Positions 1 through 11,764 of a DNA stretch of 64,000 nt are shown in pieces. Under the pieces are notes generated by a model. The model ran no database searches and was not told where the DNA came from. It was given only the letters and a program-made list of their open reading frames with translations. A program made the position numbers and the translations under genes. This DNA is from Jaapia argillacea MUCL 33604 (taxonomy: Eukaryota; Basidiomycota; Agaricomycetes; Jaapiales; Jaapiaceae): the NCBI GenBank assembly GCA_000697665.1, contig KL197759.1:96928-160927 (forward strand), in the 5' to 3' direction. Each line of letters starts with the position of its first letter. Position 1 is the first letter of the stretch.

Positions 1-399
1 CAAGCACTTTATATTCTTGTAGGCTTGAAGTCCGAACTACCTCTGGGCCAGCTCATGGGAGCCAATGTCGAATGCATGACATTCTGATGTCACTAAGTTG
101 GTGCCGCGGAGGCCTGCGTGATGTTGCAGAGACAATGGCAGAGCGACATTTTCGCGACAGCAGTTTGTCACTTCTGCAAACGATAGGTTGAGACCATTTT
201 GAGAGCGACAACCTGGCCTCAATCCTGGGCACAAAATAATCTATCCTACGATCCCACAACAATAGCAACTTCTTGGGATCCTGTTGACAATTTACAGGTT
301 TGGTGGTGTATGTGACCCGTAATAGCGTAATCTGTGAAATCTTTGACTCCGACACATCAAGGTCTGACTCTGACTCCGCACATTCTGGTTTCTACCTGT
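1..399. other. left-edge intergenic stretch
   Basis: No gene is recognised here. The reading frames on both strands are short and lack family features. The right end is the presumed promoter of the first F-box-like gene. Confidence 0.4.
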
Positions 400-2009
400 A
401 TGGTATATAACTCTGCCATAGCTCTCCCTCGCCCTCATCTTCCCGAAGATGTAGTCCTCACCATCAACCGTTTCTTGGACCCTCGCGATTCTCTCAACCT
501 ACTATTAGGGAGTCCCAGCTCAAATCGCCATTTTCTGCTCATCTGACCTGTGTCGTAGACTTGTAAAGCCTACTACGAGATCGCGCAGCACCGGCATTTC
601 TGGTTTAGTACCATGAATAGCATCTTGTTGATGGTGCCAGACCCTGAGGTTGCCATCGCGCTGCAATCCATGCCCCTACTGGAGCTTAAGCGTCGAGTCC
701 TCAGGAGCATATATCTCGACAGGGTTTGGCGTGATGACAAGAATATTGCTTCTCACTTGGTCCTTCAAAATCACCTTTGCCGCCAAGATCTGGTCGGGAT
801 CAGTCTGCTTCCTGGCGGGAAATTCTTGATAGAGCTGGCGAAGGGGAGGTTGTCCTTGATCAACCTTGTGGCTCAAAAGTGTGTGGGGAGTGTCCCCCTT
901 CCTGTAGAGGATTGTCTCCTGGACGTTTTGCAACCTTTCGTCGCATTGTTGTCAGGGCACGAGGTTGGCTTCGTGTTACCGTTCACTCAAGGAAAGTAAG
1001 TAGTTCTCATCGCTTCTGATCTCACATCTATAACACCCTGGGGGTGATTTCTCCCTCCAGTGTTTTTACCGTCACCTGGGATACCTTGCATGTATACCGT
1101 GTCGACACTGTGTCCCCCGACCCCGGTTTCGACCTCGTCGTGGATATCAAAACTCCCCTCGGAGGTCGTCTGAAGCATGTGGCTGTTGCCGGAAACATGC
1201 TTGCACTTGAGTACGAATGCCGCCATCGGAACCACGAGAAGTTTATAGTGGTGCGAGACATTGGTTCTCATAAACAAGCTACGATTGCGCGGAATAACTT
1301 GATCGTACGTGAGCCTCTGTAGATTGATATCTATGGACCCTGATACTTGACATGTCACTTGCAGGACACCATCTGGACCCTTCAGATACTCTCAGAACGC
1401 TGGCTCGTCGTCGTCGACGATGCCGGTATGTACGTTGTGGATATCTCAAGTTTGGATATGATTCCCTGTACTGGAAACTTCGTTGAGGATCTCCAGCATG
1501 CTCAACGTGCAGCTATGATCCAGATTCACAAAGACGAATGGGGAGGAGCTTCTTGGGGAGGAGCTCATCCCCGCACGCTGGTCGTGTCCGCTCCTAGATA
1601 TCTCGGTCAGCCACTATTCCTTGGCACAGCTAGGTTATACATCGTGGACGTTTATTCCCATACTCCATCTATCCCCACCCTGTTCATGCCCTTTCCTCTA
1701 TATCCGACAAAACTCCTCCAATATCTTAAATCCAGTCGCAAGATGGGAACTCGACGCTCCGTCTCTTGTCCAGTCAACACCTGGGAACCTCCCCGCCTAG
1801 TGTTTTGCGCAGCACCGAATGGAGACGAGTTTGACCAGTGGAAGGAAGAAGACTTCGTCATCTCTGAGGTTAATCTGGCCTCATCGATTCCCCCGAGGCA
1901 TTATGCTGCCGCGTTCACTTATGATGAGGTGACCGGTCGCATGTGTATCGCCCTGGGATCCGAGGAGGCTGTGGGTGTTGTTGGGCTTGTCGTTGTCGAT
2001 GTAGGATAG
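400..2009 (+). CDS. F-box-like protein, paralogue 1
   Basis: First of three related genes. The N-terminus carries an F-box-like stretch (LPEDVVLTINRFLDPRDSLNLLL), suggesting a substrate adaptor of an SCF ubiquitin ligase; this is inference because the family has not been tested here. The remainder of the protein has no domain I recognise but is shared with the copies at 2345 and 10186: a region around PEVAIALQSM and LPGGKFLIEL, an HVYRVDT block, a WLVVVDD block, and a C-terminus ending in VVDVG. Inferred introns lie near 512-568, 997-1060 and 1303-1363; the last two have clear GT-AG ends and keep frame. The first intron is ambiguous: canonical joining in frame loses the conserved TCK of the F-box. 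The ATG at 400 was chosen because it leads directly into the F-box; no better in-frame ATG is visible. Confidence 0.7.
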
Positions 2010-2344
2010 ACCAAGATGCCTCGTTCTTGTCCCTGTATATCATGAACTCCCCGTCTGTTACTCCAACTACTTAGGAGACACGAGTCGTCGACTTCGTTGT
2101 GGTCGCAGTTGCATGGCGCACCCGGCGCCCTGTGACAAGGTCTATGGCTGTTTTAGTCCAGTATTTGGAACTTGTGGATGTCCCCAAACCCGATGGCGAC
2201 TCGTGGTAATCAGGACAGCAAGATAGTGTATGATCATGAGCTGGTTTTCGAAACTTGACACGGCTTTAAAGTGCAATTGACAGCTTAATCAGCCATTCAA
2301 CAGGCTCCTCGTTGATTCAGCACATCGATATCCATCACTCTGCT
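2010..2344. other. spacer between F-box-like paralogues 1 and 2
   Basis: A 335-base spacer holding the 3' flank of paralogue 1 and the promoter of paralogue 2. No gene or RNA is seen in it. Confidence 0.45.
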
Positions 2345-3897
2345 ATGACCCATTCGGACTCTCATCTTCCCGAAGACGTGGTTCTCGCCATTGCGCGATT
2401 CTCAGAGACAGTTGATGCATTGAACTTGCTAAAGGGGAGTATTGGTCGAAAATGCAACACACTTCTTGTCTGATCTTCGCTGTAGACCTGCAAAGCCTAT
2501 TATCAGGTCGCCCAGCATCGGCATTTCTGGTTTGATGCCGTGAACAACATCCTGTCTCGGGTACCCGTTCCTGAGGTTGCTATCGCGCTACCATCTATGT
2601 CCTCATCGGAGATCAAGCGCCATGTCCTGAGGAGTATTCACCTTGACGAGATTTGGCGAGACAGTGGAAGTATGGCACCCCATCTCATATTTCGCAAGCG
2701 TCCTTGCAAGATAAATCTGGTCGAAATCTGTCTTGTTCCAGGCGGGAAGTGGTTGATAGAATTGGTGGAAGGGGAGCTCTCTTTGATCGACCTTGCGACC
2801 CACAAGTGTGTGGGGAGCGTCCTCGTCCCCGTTGAAGATTCTCTCTACGACAGTCGCTTATTCCCCGGAACGACACTGTTATCAGGTGATGAAGTTGGCA
2901 TTGTGGTACGTTTCCACCAAGGTACTCGGAGGTGAGTAACATATTAGATAGTCTCCTTTCGCCAGTAACTGTGTTTTCCCTGCGAAATTGATTGCCTATA
3001 CAGAAAGGATATCCTCCATATCTATCGTGTTGACACGCGATCCTCTGACCCTGGTTTTCACCTCATAACGGAGGTCAGCTCCCCCATTCATACTCTGAGC
3101 GACGTGGCTCTTGTCGGAAACATTCTTGCATGTCTTTATCAAGAGTGGCCATGGAAATCCTGGACACGTCTTGTCGTGAGGGATATTTATTCTCAGACTC
3201 AAGCTACGGTATTTCTGGAAGGCTATCCCGTAAGTGTATCTTGATAACCTAGATTGACGGGAGGTGGACTGACATTTTATTTCAGCTCACCACTCTATTC
3301 GCAGTTCAGATACTGTCAGAGCGTTGGGTCGTTGTCGTTGATGATGATGGCGTGAACGTTATTGACATTTCAAACCTCAACTGGATTCCATGTACCGGGG
3401 ACTTTCTCAAGGATATTCAGCCTGTTCAACATGCACCTATCTCACAAATTCACGAACACAACAATGGATGGAGGGACTTTAGATTCGCAATATCGTCTCC
3501 TAGATCTCTCCGCCTGCCATTGTTCCTTGGTTCATCCCGACTGTTCATCATCGACGTGGACGCCAAGTCTCATGCTCAAACATCCCCCACTCTTTCCACA
3601 ATCACCAAAGTCCTCGGCCCTGTGGACATGGGCACTAAATCGGGAACCCGACGCTCCGTCACACATTATCAAGGTCGAAGTGATTTATTGTTTAGTGCGG
3701 GGCCGAAAGGGGACAATTTTGACCAGTGGAAGGAGGAAGATTTTGTAATTTCTCTGCTCGATCTTGACTATCCAGGGTTCCCAATTGGAGACGAGATCCA
3801 TTCGTTCGCTTATGACGAATTCTCTGGTCGCATGTGCATCGTCTTGGCGTCCTCTAGGGCGCGGACTCTTGAACTTTATGTCGTCGATGTTCAATAA
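2345..3897 (+). CDS. F-box-like protein, paralogue 2
   Basis: Tandem copy of the gene at 400, same strand and same exon layout. The ATG at 2345 opens with MTHSDSHLPEDVVLAIARFS, the F-box-like segment, followed by an intron ending near 2497. A second intron runs from about 2931 to 3002 (GTGAGT to ACAG) and a third from about 3230 to 3284. The shared body includes PEVAIALPSM, VPGGKWLIEL, HIYRVDT, RWVVVVDDDGVNVIDIS and the terminal YVVDVQ. Cellular role is unknown beyond the likely adaptor function of an F-box. Divergence from paralogue 1 is considerable, so the duplication is not recent. The first exon join has the same ambiguity as paralogue 1. Confidence 0.7.
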
Positions 3898-4040
3898 TTT
3901 CATAGGGACTTCATTGGTAGTTCCACGTGTAGCGCGTTCGATCCACAATATTCTTTCACAACGGAACCATAATGGATAGCGAATCAAGGTCTGGTTTCAT
4001 TCTGGGGGTCCACAATACCCCGAATAAAAAAGTGTTGAAC

Positions 4041-6151
4041 TCATTTCTTAGTGTTCTTCCTCATGACGCTTTTGTCGCTGCGGACCCTCCTCTTTCTGAC
4101 TTCCTTCCCGTCCTTCGCAACAAACTTAGGTCTCTTCCTCGCCCTCTCACCATCCCCGGCCTTCGCCTTCACCCCCCTATTCCCAAGCGCGATCCTCGCC
4201 TTCTTCTTCGCTATTCTCCTGTTAACGCGATCCGCATCCGAAGCTTTGGCTTCTTTTCTTTCGTCCTTGCTCAAATGCGCAAGCTTTTGTCCAAGAGAGG
4301 GATCACCTTTTGGAATAGGAATGTGGACAGGGTGAGGCTGGGATGGACGGGAAGGGTTTGGGGGTTGGGGTTTTGGACCACGGGAGGTGGCAGAGGGGAG
4401 GGTTTTGCATCGTTGGACGCGGAGGGCACGTTTGGCGAATTTGAGTTTGCTTTCATCAAGGGCAAGAAGTTCCTCGACGCATTCCCTGTCCTGAATAGAG
4501 GATGATGCAAGAGACACAGTCAGAACAGTGGTACCGGATTGGACTGGACGAGGCGTACGCACCGCGAATTGAATGTAGCCAAACCCTTTCCCAAGCTGCG
4601 TCTCTTTGTCCCGAATAATCCGAACTCGCGTGACCCAAGTCTTCGGCTTGTCATCATCCTCACCTTCTCCGGGAGGGCCTCGCTCAACACCAATCAATCC
4701 CTCAAAGAAAACTCTCAGATCTTCCTCCTTGCTCGCAAAGTCCAGATTCCCGACGAACACGCTCTTCTTCGGATCTTCACCGACCGAACCACCTGCAGCA
4801 GAAGTTTGGCCTTGAAGTGATTTCTTGGCTTTACCAACGTGGTCGACGCGTATCGTTCTTGCCATGAACGTAGTACCGTTGCAATTCTCCACCGTTAAGC
4901 GAGCAGCTTCGAAAGGATCCATAACGTCTTGACTATGATGGGAAGTTGGAGATGGATGTGCAAAGACGACGTAGAGGTTAGCGCTATCCATCTCCGAATG
5001 GAAATTCCCTTGAATAAACGAGATTTTCTTCTTCTCTTTTGGAGTAAGATATCGTTTCTCCCCTTTACGATTCTCCTCATCCTCTTCTTGTTCTTTGGAT
5101 TGAGATTGGCGCCAAGTGCTTGTACGTTCGAGATCGTGTTGACGGGCTTCCTTGTCTGACTTTGATGCGGAGGTCGAGGCGGTTTTGGACTGCGAGGGAT
5201 CTTGTTCGTCGTCAGAGAGCTTTGAGGTGGGATTTTGGAATGCAACGGAGCGGAATCGGGAGGATTCGATTTTCGCTTTGGGTACGAAGGACAGGATGTG
5301 TTTTTTCAGTTGCTTGAGTAAAGGCTAGAAGTAATGCGCTTCAAATACTGCGAAAGCGGAACAAATGTTAGGAGAAGACGTACCCGACTCTTGACTACTT
5401 CGGGGGGTACATTCCCGATAAACACCGTTCGACCATCCCGCTCCTCGGGGGTCTCATTCGGAGGAATGTACTTCGACTTTTTTGACTGACTGCTCTTTTT
5501 TGCCGCGGACTTCTTTGTCGAAAGGGTCGACTCATGAACAAGCCTTGACGGGTCGCCGTCAGACTCGTCGGAGGTATCGTTAGCAGCGCCGTCTTCTGCA
5601 ATCGACTGGTCAACGGGGTTCGCTGTCGATGGGAGCGCGGATTGCTGCGACTTCACGTAGGCCTCTTCGAGGTCTGGATTGTCCGAGTCTTCGTCGTCCC
5701 ATGGATCCTCTTGTTGCTTCGACTTCGACTTTTTCTTCCCTTTCCCCTTCTCTCCTTCTTTAACTCTCCTCTCCCCTTCCCGTTTCCCTCTGGGTGCCTT
5801 CTCCGCTGCATCGTGTACCTCTTCCACCTTTTCTTCATCCGGAACTGAAACCCTTGCTTTCTTCTTCTTCTTCTCCTTCCCATCTCCAAGGTCCTTCACC
5901 CCAACATCGTCAACCTTCCTCTTCTTCCGCTTCTTATCGGGAGAGACAATCCCATCGGAATGGATATTTCCCTCAGCGAGAGGGACCTTCTACATAAACG
6001 TATAGTGGATACGGTTAGCAGAAATTGAGGGAGAAATATCTGAACATACGGTGGAGCGAAAAAGAGCGTCCAGGTCCTCGTCGATGACCCCTTGCTTCCC
6101 TTTCGACGCCTTTTTTGCAGCGGAACCCAGAAGAAGAGAGGAAAGACTCAT
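4041..6151 (-). CDS. NOP12: NOP12-like nucleolar RNA-binding protein (two RRMs)
   Basis: Begins MSLSSLLLGSAAKKASKG at 6151 and ends MRKNTKK at 4041. A long lysine- and acid-rich N-terminal third precedes a first RRM (GRTVFIGNVPPEVVKS, near 5390-5450), which is interrupted by an intron and a charged insert and resumes near 4840-4990. A second RRM begins KKSVFVGNLDFASKEEDLR and ends GKGFGYIQFADRECVEELL after removal of an intron at about 4500-4556. The C-terminus is strongly basic. This order, including the split first RRM, matches fungal Nop12 and animal RBM34, nucleolar proteins; yeast Nop12 is needed for pre-25S rRNA processing. The gene lies tail to tail with F-box-like paralogue 2, about 140 bases away. 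Family assignment is firm; the exact exon list in 5000-6050 is less certain. Confidence 0.85.
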
Positions 6152-6299
6152 CAGGCGAAAATATGACTTTTTTGTAAGAGTTGACCAAAGGCTGGGGTGT
6201 CAGTGGCGAAGCTGTGGCTGAGAACCAGTGTCAAACATGAAATACATGACGGAGTGATTCGACGACTGTTGAGGTTTTCTCCGTCTCCCTTTTACGTAT

Positions 6300-6384
6300 G
6301 GGCTTGTAGCACAGTGGTTAGCGCGCACGCTTTGCATCTCCGATGATCTGCGTGAGGTCAAGGGTTCAAATCCCTTCTAGTCCA
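6300..6384 (+). tRNA. tRNA-Ala(TGC) with a 12-base intron
   Basis: The cloverleaf folds by eye. The acceptor stem GGGCTTG pairs with CTAGTCC and contains the G3:U70 wobble that marks tRNA-Ala, with one T-T mismatch at position 6-67. The anticodon stem CACGC/GCGTG is perfect and the T stem AAGGG/CCCTT encloses TTCAAAT. The anticodon loop is 19 bases; removing 12 bases directly 3' of position 37 restores a 7-base loop with anticodon TGC. A run of five T at 6387-6391 is a suitable RNA polymerase III terminator. The intron requires the tRNA-splicing endonuclease, one subunit of which (SEN54) is encoded at 15988-17695. Confidence 0.9.
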
Positions 6385-6923
6385 TATTTTTCGTCCCGCC
6401 CCTAGGTTCGCCATCACGATAGGGCCCAGAAATAGCCGAACAGCCACGACGAAAGTCAGGGCGCTTCGATACCTGCCAGCGGCTTGTCTGATTTTATCTC
6501 TGGCACGAGGCATCTCGGACGACGATTGATTCTCTGGGAGCTCGGACAATCGGACACTCGGATACGCCGTAGTGCCTTGGATTCCTTTTTACCCGGTCTG
6601 GTGCATTGTGTATTCTCTAGCTCCCTATTCGCTCTCGCTTGTTGTTCAAAACGAACTATGACACGTTCACACTGCCCTGGGACTCCTGGTGTCCCCGTTT
6701 CCTTGGGTATCTGATTTTCAGTGGGCCAAGGCGCTGAAGATGCAGCACGCTGCGACCACGCTCTCTCCCGATGTGGTGGCTCGCTGCTGCTGGAACCGTT
6801 GATCCTAGCCTCCCTTGACAGTTATTCTGAGCGCGCCACTTCTTGTGCCTCCGCCTGAGCATTGATCTATTGTGTGCTCGGATCATAGCCCTGCGCTAAC
6901 GCCGAAGCGCCTCTTTGAGGGCG
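6385..6923. other. intergenic, no gene recognised
   Basis: Apart from the polymerase III T-run at its left end and the promoter of the FAD oxidoreductase at its right end, nothing is recognised in this stretch. Confidence 0.4.
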
Positions 6924-6930
6924 TATATAA
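6924..6930 (+). promoter_or_regulatory. TATA box of the FAD oxidoreductase gene
   Basis: TATATAA lies 49 bases upstream of the ATG at 6979, a typical core promoter position for a regulated fungal gene with a short leader. Confidence 0.55.
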
Positions 6931-6978
6931 GGTGAGTAGCATTGGCCATGAAATCGCCACAGATCCACAAGAATCAAA

Positions 6979-9525
6979 ATGCTTCTTTTTATAGCTTTTC
7001 TTCATCTTTTCCTACTTCCTTTGGGCATCCAAACAAGCCTTGTTTATGCACACGATGTGCCCCTGGAACGAAGAGGCACCTCGCCATTTGATACCGCCAC
7101 ACAGGCCCAGTGGCAAGCCCTCTATGATGCGGTGGAAGGACGACTGTATGGCGCCACGCCGTTCGCTCAGGCTTGTTTCAATGGAGGGTTCAACTCCTCT
7201 GCGTGCCAGAATATCCAAACCAATTATCTAAACGAAAGTACGCTCCCCGATTCCCGTTGGACTCGCTGTAGCGTTGCTGACATCCCTCATTCAGCTACCC
7301 GGTTTGATTCCTTTGGAGGCTACATTAATACACAGTGGGAGACATGTCAAACGACGGGACAACGATGTCTACTCGATTATATAAATCCTTCTAATCCGAC
7401 CCCCGCCTTACCGCCAAACCAGTGCTCACTCGGAAGCGTCCCCAACTATTATGTGAAGCTCATGCCATCGCATACATTAACTTGATGACTGACCTCTCGA
7501 CTAGGTGGATGTCCGGAAGGCTGAGGACGTTGCCGCAGCTTTCAACTTCTCAAAAGAATCGAAAGTGCCCTTGGTCATCAAAAACACTGGCGTGAGTGCG
7601 CTTTTTACATCCGAAATTGGTTATTCACTGACTTCACTTGTTTTCTGCCAGCATGACTACAAGGGACGCAGTAGTGCCCCTCGTACTTTAGGTCTCTGGA
7701 CCCACAATCTCAAGAATGTAAGAGAGCTTACTTGCTGGTCCGCATCCTGCTGACCCTCCATGCGAACCATTAGATGACATACAACTCGAGTTTCGTACCC
7801 GAAGGTTGTACGACGGCCAGCCCTGGAGTCACCATGGGGGTATGTCACTACGTTTTGACTGACAACCTGGTTCGGCCCGTGTGTTAGCGGTTTGCTGATT
7901 CAATGTATTCGGGATATAGGCGGGTGTCCAGTGGGGAGAAGCCTACCCTTTCGCTGAAGCCAACAACATCACAATGGTTGGAGGTACATATATATATTTC
8001 TGATATCCTCCTCAGCATCCCACTCATCTCTTCGGAAAGGTAGCGACAAAGGCGTTGGAACAGTCGGTGGTTGGCTCATGGTATTTTCGTCAACTCTTCC
8101 ATCTCTACAAGTCTTTAACTCTGAATTTCACGACTAGGGTGGTGGCCATGGTGCACTGACAAACACGATGGGTATGGGGGCTGACCGAGTGGTGAGCACG
8201 TTTCCACCTCCGACTTGTTCCACTCCTTACATTGTCGGCCGACCATAGCTCCAATTCAAAGTTGTGACACCTGACGGACAATTGAGAACTGCCAACGCTT
8301 GCCAGAATCAAGATCTTTTCTACGCCCTGCGAGGAGGTGAGTTGACACCTCTCCCCGACATCTCTCCTCATCTAACGCCCATCATTTCCAGGTGGCGGAG
8401 GCACATTCGGTGTAGTCCTGGAAGCTACCTCCCTCGCGTCACCACCCGTCACCCTCCAGGTAGTCGTAGTCCAATGGACCAACCCCAATGCGACTTTGAC
8501 TGCGGCACTATGGTCCATCCTCGTCAATAACAGTTTGGTCTGGTCTACTCAAGGCTATGGAGGTTTCGTGCAGGGCGAGTCGGCAATATATTTGACCCCC
8601 ACATTGAACCAGGCGCAGTCAAACGCTACGATGAAGCCTCTGGTCGATTTTGGGCTGCAGTTGGTAGAGGAGGGTGTGGAAGGTGCTACGGTATTGGTGC
8701 TTCAGTTCCCCAGTTGGGGAACGTTCTATGACGCGTTTGCCGGTGATCATTCTGCTGTAAGTTGGCTTCTTCTCTCAGATGTATTGTCGCTCATCGCCTC
8801 TCAGGATCTTGGTACCAGTCTTGCCCTCGCCTCCCGCCTCATTCCCAAAAGCAACTTCGAAACCCCTGCCTCTCAATCCGACCTTCTCGCTGCTCTGCTC
8901 AAAGCCCACTCGCTCTCCCCTGGCTTGCGCTTTCTGATCAGCCCTCCTACATCTTACCCTGGAGATGGTACTACCAGCGTCAACGATGCTTGGAGAGATT
9001 CCATTTATCACATCACTTTGGTGTCACTATGGAACTGGAACGCGACAGTTGACGAGAAGAGGGCTCAGTATGCGCTTTCCAGCGAGGCGATTCAACCCTT
9101 GAGGGACATCACGCCTGACGCGGCATATGTGGTTTGTGCTGTTGCTTATCTTTACATAGAAGGGTCGATGCTGATTAATCGTGGTCGCCAGAACGAAGCT
9201 GATGTTTATGAACCTAATCACGAAGGTAATCTTGAATTTTGATATGGCCAAGGTGAAGAGCTGATTTGATCCCATCAGTGGCCTTTTGGGGCACGCATTA
9301 CCCTGAGCTCCTGAAGATTAAGCAGAAATAGTGGGTCCTGCCTTGTCCTTTCCATCGTCACATATCATCTAATTTCTTCCCCGTAGTGACCCAGACCATC
9401 TATTGGATTGCTGGCACTGTGGTATGTTGTCTACTGCGACCTTCGTTTGTGTTCGCCCACTGATCGCATTCGCTTTCATAGTCGGGTGGAACCCCAACTC
9501 GCCCTTATTCTCTTGCTACTTGTGA
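6979..9525 (+). CDS. secreted FAD-binding oxidoreductase (berberine-bridge / PCMH family)
   Basis: The ATG at 6979 starts a signal peptide (MLLFIAFLHLFLLPLG...). The FAD-binding PCMH domain shows VIKNTGHDYKGRSSAP, whose His is the expected site of covalent FAD attachment, then GVTMGAGVQWGEAYPFAEAN and GGWLMGGGHGAL, all typical of the family. The substrate domain and a berberine-bridge C-terminus follow: YDPDHLLDCWHCVGWNPNSP, reached through a last intron at about 9420-9481, with stop at 9523-9525. There are around ten short introns. These enzymes oxidise alcohols, sugars or secondary-metabolite amines using O2; the substrate here is unknown. The protein is expected to be extracellular and has several N-glycosylation sequons. 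No frame break was noticed. Confidence 0.85.
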
Positions 9526-10137
9526 CGAGGATTACCAGAGGATGGCAGGTAATGAGGCTGCTATTTTTCAAGTCCTCAGCACTCTGTAGGATGCATGGAT
9601 TGGTCGTCTCCGACCGCAGCAGTGCCTCAGTGACCAATACATCTATACGTAACACGACCCTCCTTGTTCCAAATCTGAAACTCTTATTCCATGGGCACAG
9701 CACACCGGAGGTCTCAGGCTGGTCATTGAAAACCTTGAAAAACTTTACAAACAAGACCAACTACGCTAAATCTAGCTCAGGTAAGACCTCGTTGACCGAC
9801 AGAGTGGCGGAAATCCGCATGTTGTGATGTTTTGGGACGTCAACGCGCCAGGATTTGGGGCCTCGCCGTCATCAATATTGATTGCATCTCCGTCTATGTT
9901 TGTTCGACCGTGAATATGAAGTCGGATACGATAACCACCGCTGCAGGACCTTCGAATTCATTGTCGTCAATGTGAAGTGATGCTGTACCTTGGTGTTCGA
10001 GTGATCGATCCACCTACGTGCTTTCAGTGACGCGTACTACGAATATCCCGCGGTTGTACAGCGACATCCATGACAGCTGCTCCGTTCGCTTTTATTCCCT
10101 CCTGTTCCCTTCCATTGACACGACCTGTACTACTAGT
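9526..10137. other. intergenic, no gene recognised
   Basis: Several frames are open for 60-140 codons, but none starts well or resembles a known family. A short stretch near 9945-9980 could be read as FEFIVVNVK followed by a stop, reminiscent of the C-termini of the F-box-like paralogues, so a remnant of a fourth copy is possible but not established. Confidence 0.3.
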
Positions 10138-10185
10138 ATGGGTGGACGACCTCTTGATCTAAACCTCAAACCTCGTGGAGTGTTC

Positions 10186-11764
10186 ATGACCGATATTCCC
10201 GAAGACATCATCCTCTTGATCGCCCGTCATTCCGAAGCTCGGGATGCCCTGAACTTGTTATTAGGGAGTTTTACCTTCCAATCAGCTTGTTCCAGTCTTC
10301 TTATCTATACCCGTCGCAGACTTGCAAGACTCTCTATGAGATCACTCAGCTTCGACATTTCTGGTTTGATGCGCTGACCAACATCCTCAAGACCGTTCCT
10401 CATCCAGAGGTCGCCCTTGGCTTGTCCTCAATGTCATTGCACGAATTGAGGAACCATGTCCTCAGGAGCATCCGTTTGGACGAAGTGTGGAGGAGCACCT
10501 CTGCGATAGCTCCCAATCTGTTCTACACCACCTTCGATTCACCCCCACACTTGTTGGGAATGACTATCCTCCCAGGTGGAAAGTGGCTGATCGAGATCAC
10601 AGAGGGGAGGTTGCGCCTCGTCGATCTGGCTACTGGACAGGAAACTGGAAACACCCCCATCCCCTTCCAAAATGCTCTCATCAACCTTCGCCGTTATTTT
10701 GTGGCATTACTCCCTCATCATGGGATTTGCCTCGTATTACCCTTCCGTACTCGCGGTTTGTGAGTGTCTTTCCTTACCATCCACCGTTGCGCAATACAGC
10801 GAGAGGCTAACTGCCTGTGGAGCCCCGCAATGCATAGCCGGGATGTCTTACATGTTTACCGCGTTGACATCCCCCCTGCTGCAGCCGGATTTCACTTGAT
10901 ATTGGACATCGTTACTCCCGATGGAGGCGTCATCAGACATGCTAGTCTCCTCGGCAACCTGCTGGCGTACGAATATAGCAACCGCAACGACCGAAGGGTA
11001 CTTCTGGTGATAAGGGATATTGATTCTCATACCAATGCTATTGTGAACTGGACCAACTCGGTGGTGCGTGTCTAGCTTGGACGAGCTAATACACTCCCTC
11101 TAACGATCTTTTGGGTCGTCCACAGGATTTGATCTCTACGATTCAAGTATTATCCACAAAATGGCTTGTCGTTGTGGACGACGGAAGCATGAACGTCCTC
11201 GACCTGTCGCAACTCAAGATGGCCCCATGTACAGCCGACTTTGCCGAGGATATGAAGCACGTACAAGAGGCCGTGGTGATTCAGCTCTGCAAGGGTGCCT
11301 GGGTGGTACCAAATGAGAGGCACCCAATGGTCTTGTCGGGTCCTAGATATCCGCTCCAATCACTCTACCTCGGAAACACCAGACTGTACATCATAGAAGC
11401 TCGCCCGCCGGCAGAATCCCAGATTCCCAAGCATCACGTTCTCTTCCCTCTATTTACCAACGGCATAGCCAACTCTCCCAATCCATCTCGCAGGTTGGGT
11501 GCTCGTCGATCCGTCGCCTGTGACATCGGAGACAGAAATTATCCAACACTGAGATTCTGCGCCATGCCCGTGTTCGAGGAGTTTGACAAGTGGACCGAGG
11601 GGGCATGCGAGATATCAGCTGGTATTGATATCAGGGGACAGATGCCAGAAGGCCAATACCCGTATTTGTTTACGTATGACGAAGCTTCTGGTCGGATGTG
11701 TATGGCGACGACGACGGTTGCACCGGGCGACAATAACAAGCTCATTGTCGTCGATGTAAAATAA
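10186..11764 (+). CDS. F-box-like protein, paralogue 3
   Basis: Third member of the family, about 6 kb from the other two, same strand. The ATG at 10186 gives MTDIPEDIILLIARHSEARD, the F-box-like start; an in-frame ATG at 10138 would add 16 residues. The exon after intron 1 reads TCKTLYEITQLRHFWFDAL, the expected F-box end. The body matches the other copies: PEVALGLSSM, LPGGKWLIEI, LHVYRVDI, KWLVVVDDGSMNVLDLS and the terminal LIVVDVK. Introns 2 and 3 have usable GT-AG ends. Intron 1 does not: with the conserved donor at 10268, no AG acceptor restores the reading frame, so either an unusual splice is used or this copy is impaired. No other disruption was noticed. Confidence 0.65.

Noticed and set aside
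9408-9827. A plus-strand frame overlapping the FAD oxidoreductase end
   Set aside because: It reads through the last intron of that gene; the spliced end with CWHCVGWNPNSP explains the region better.
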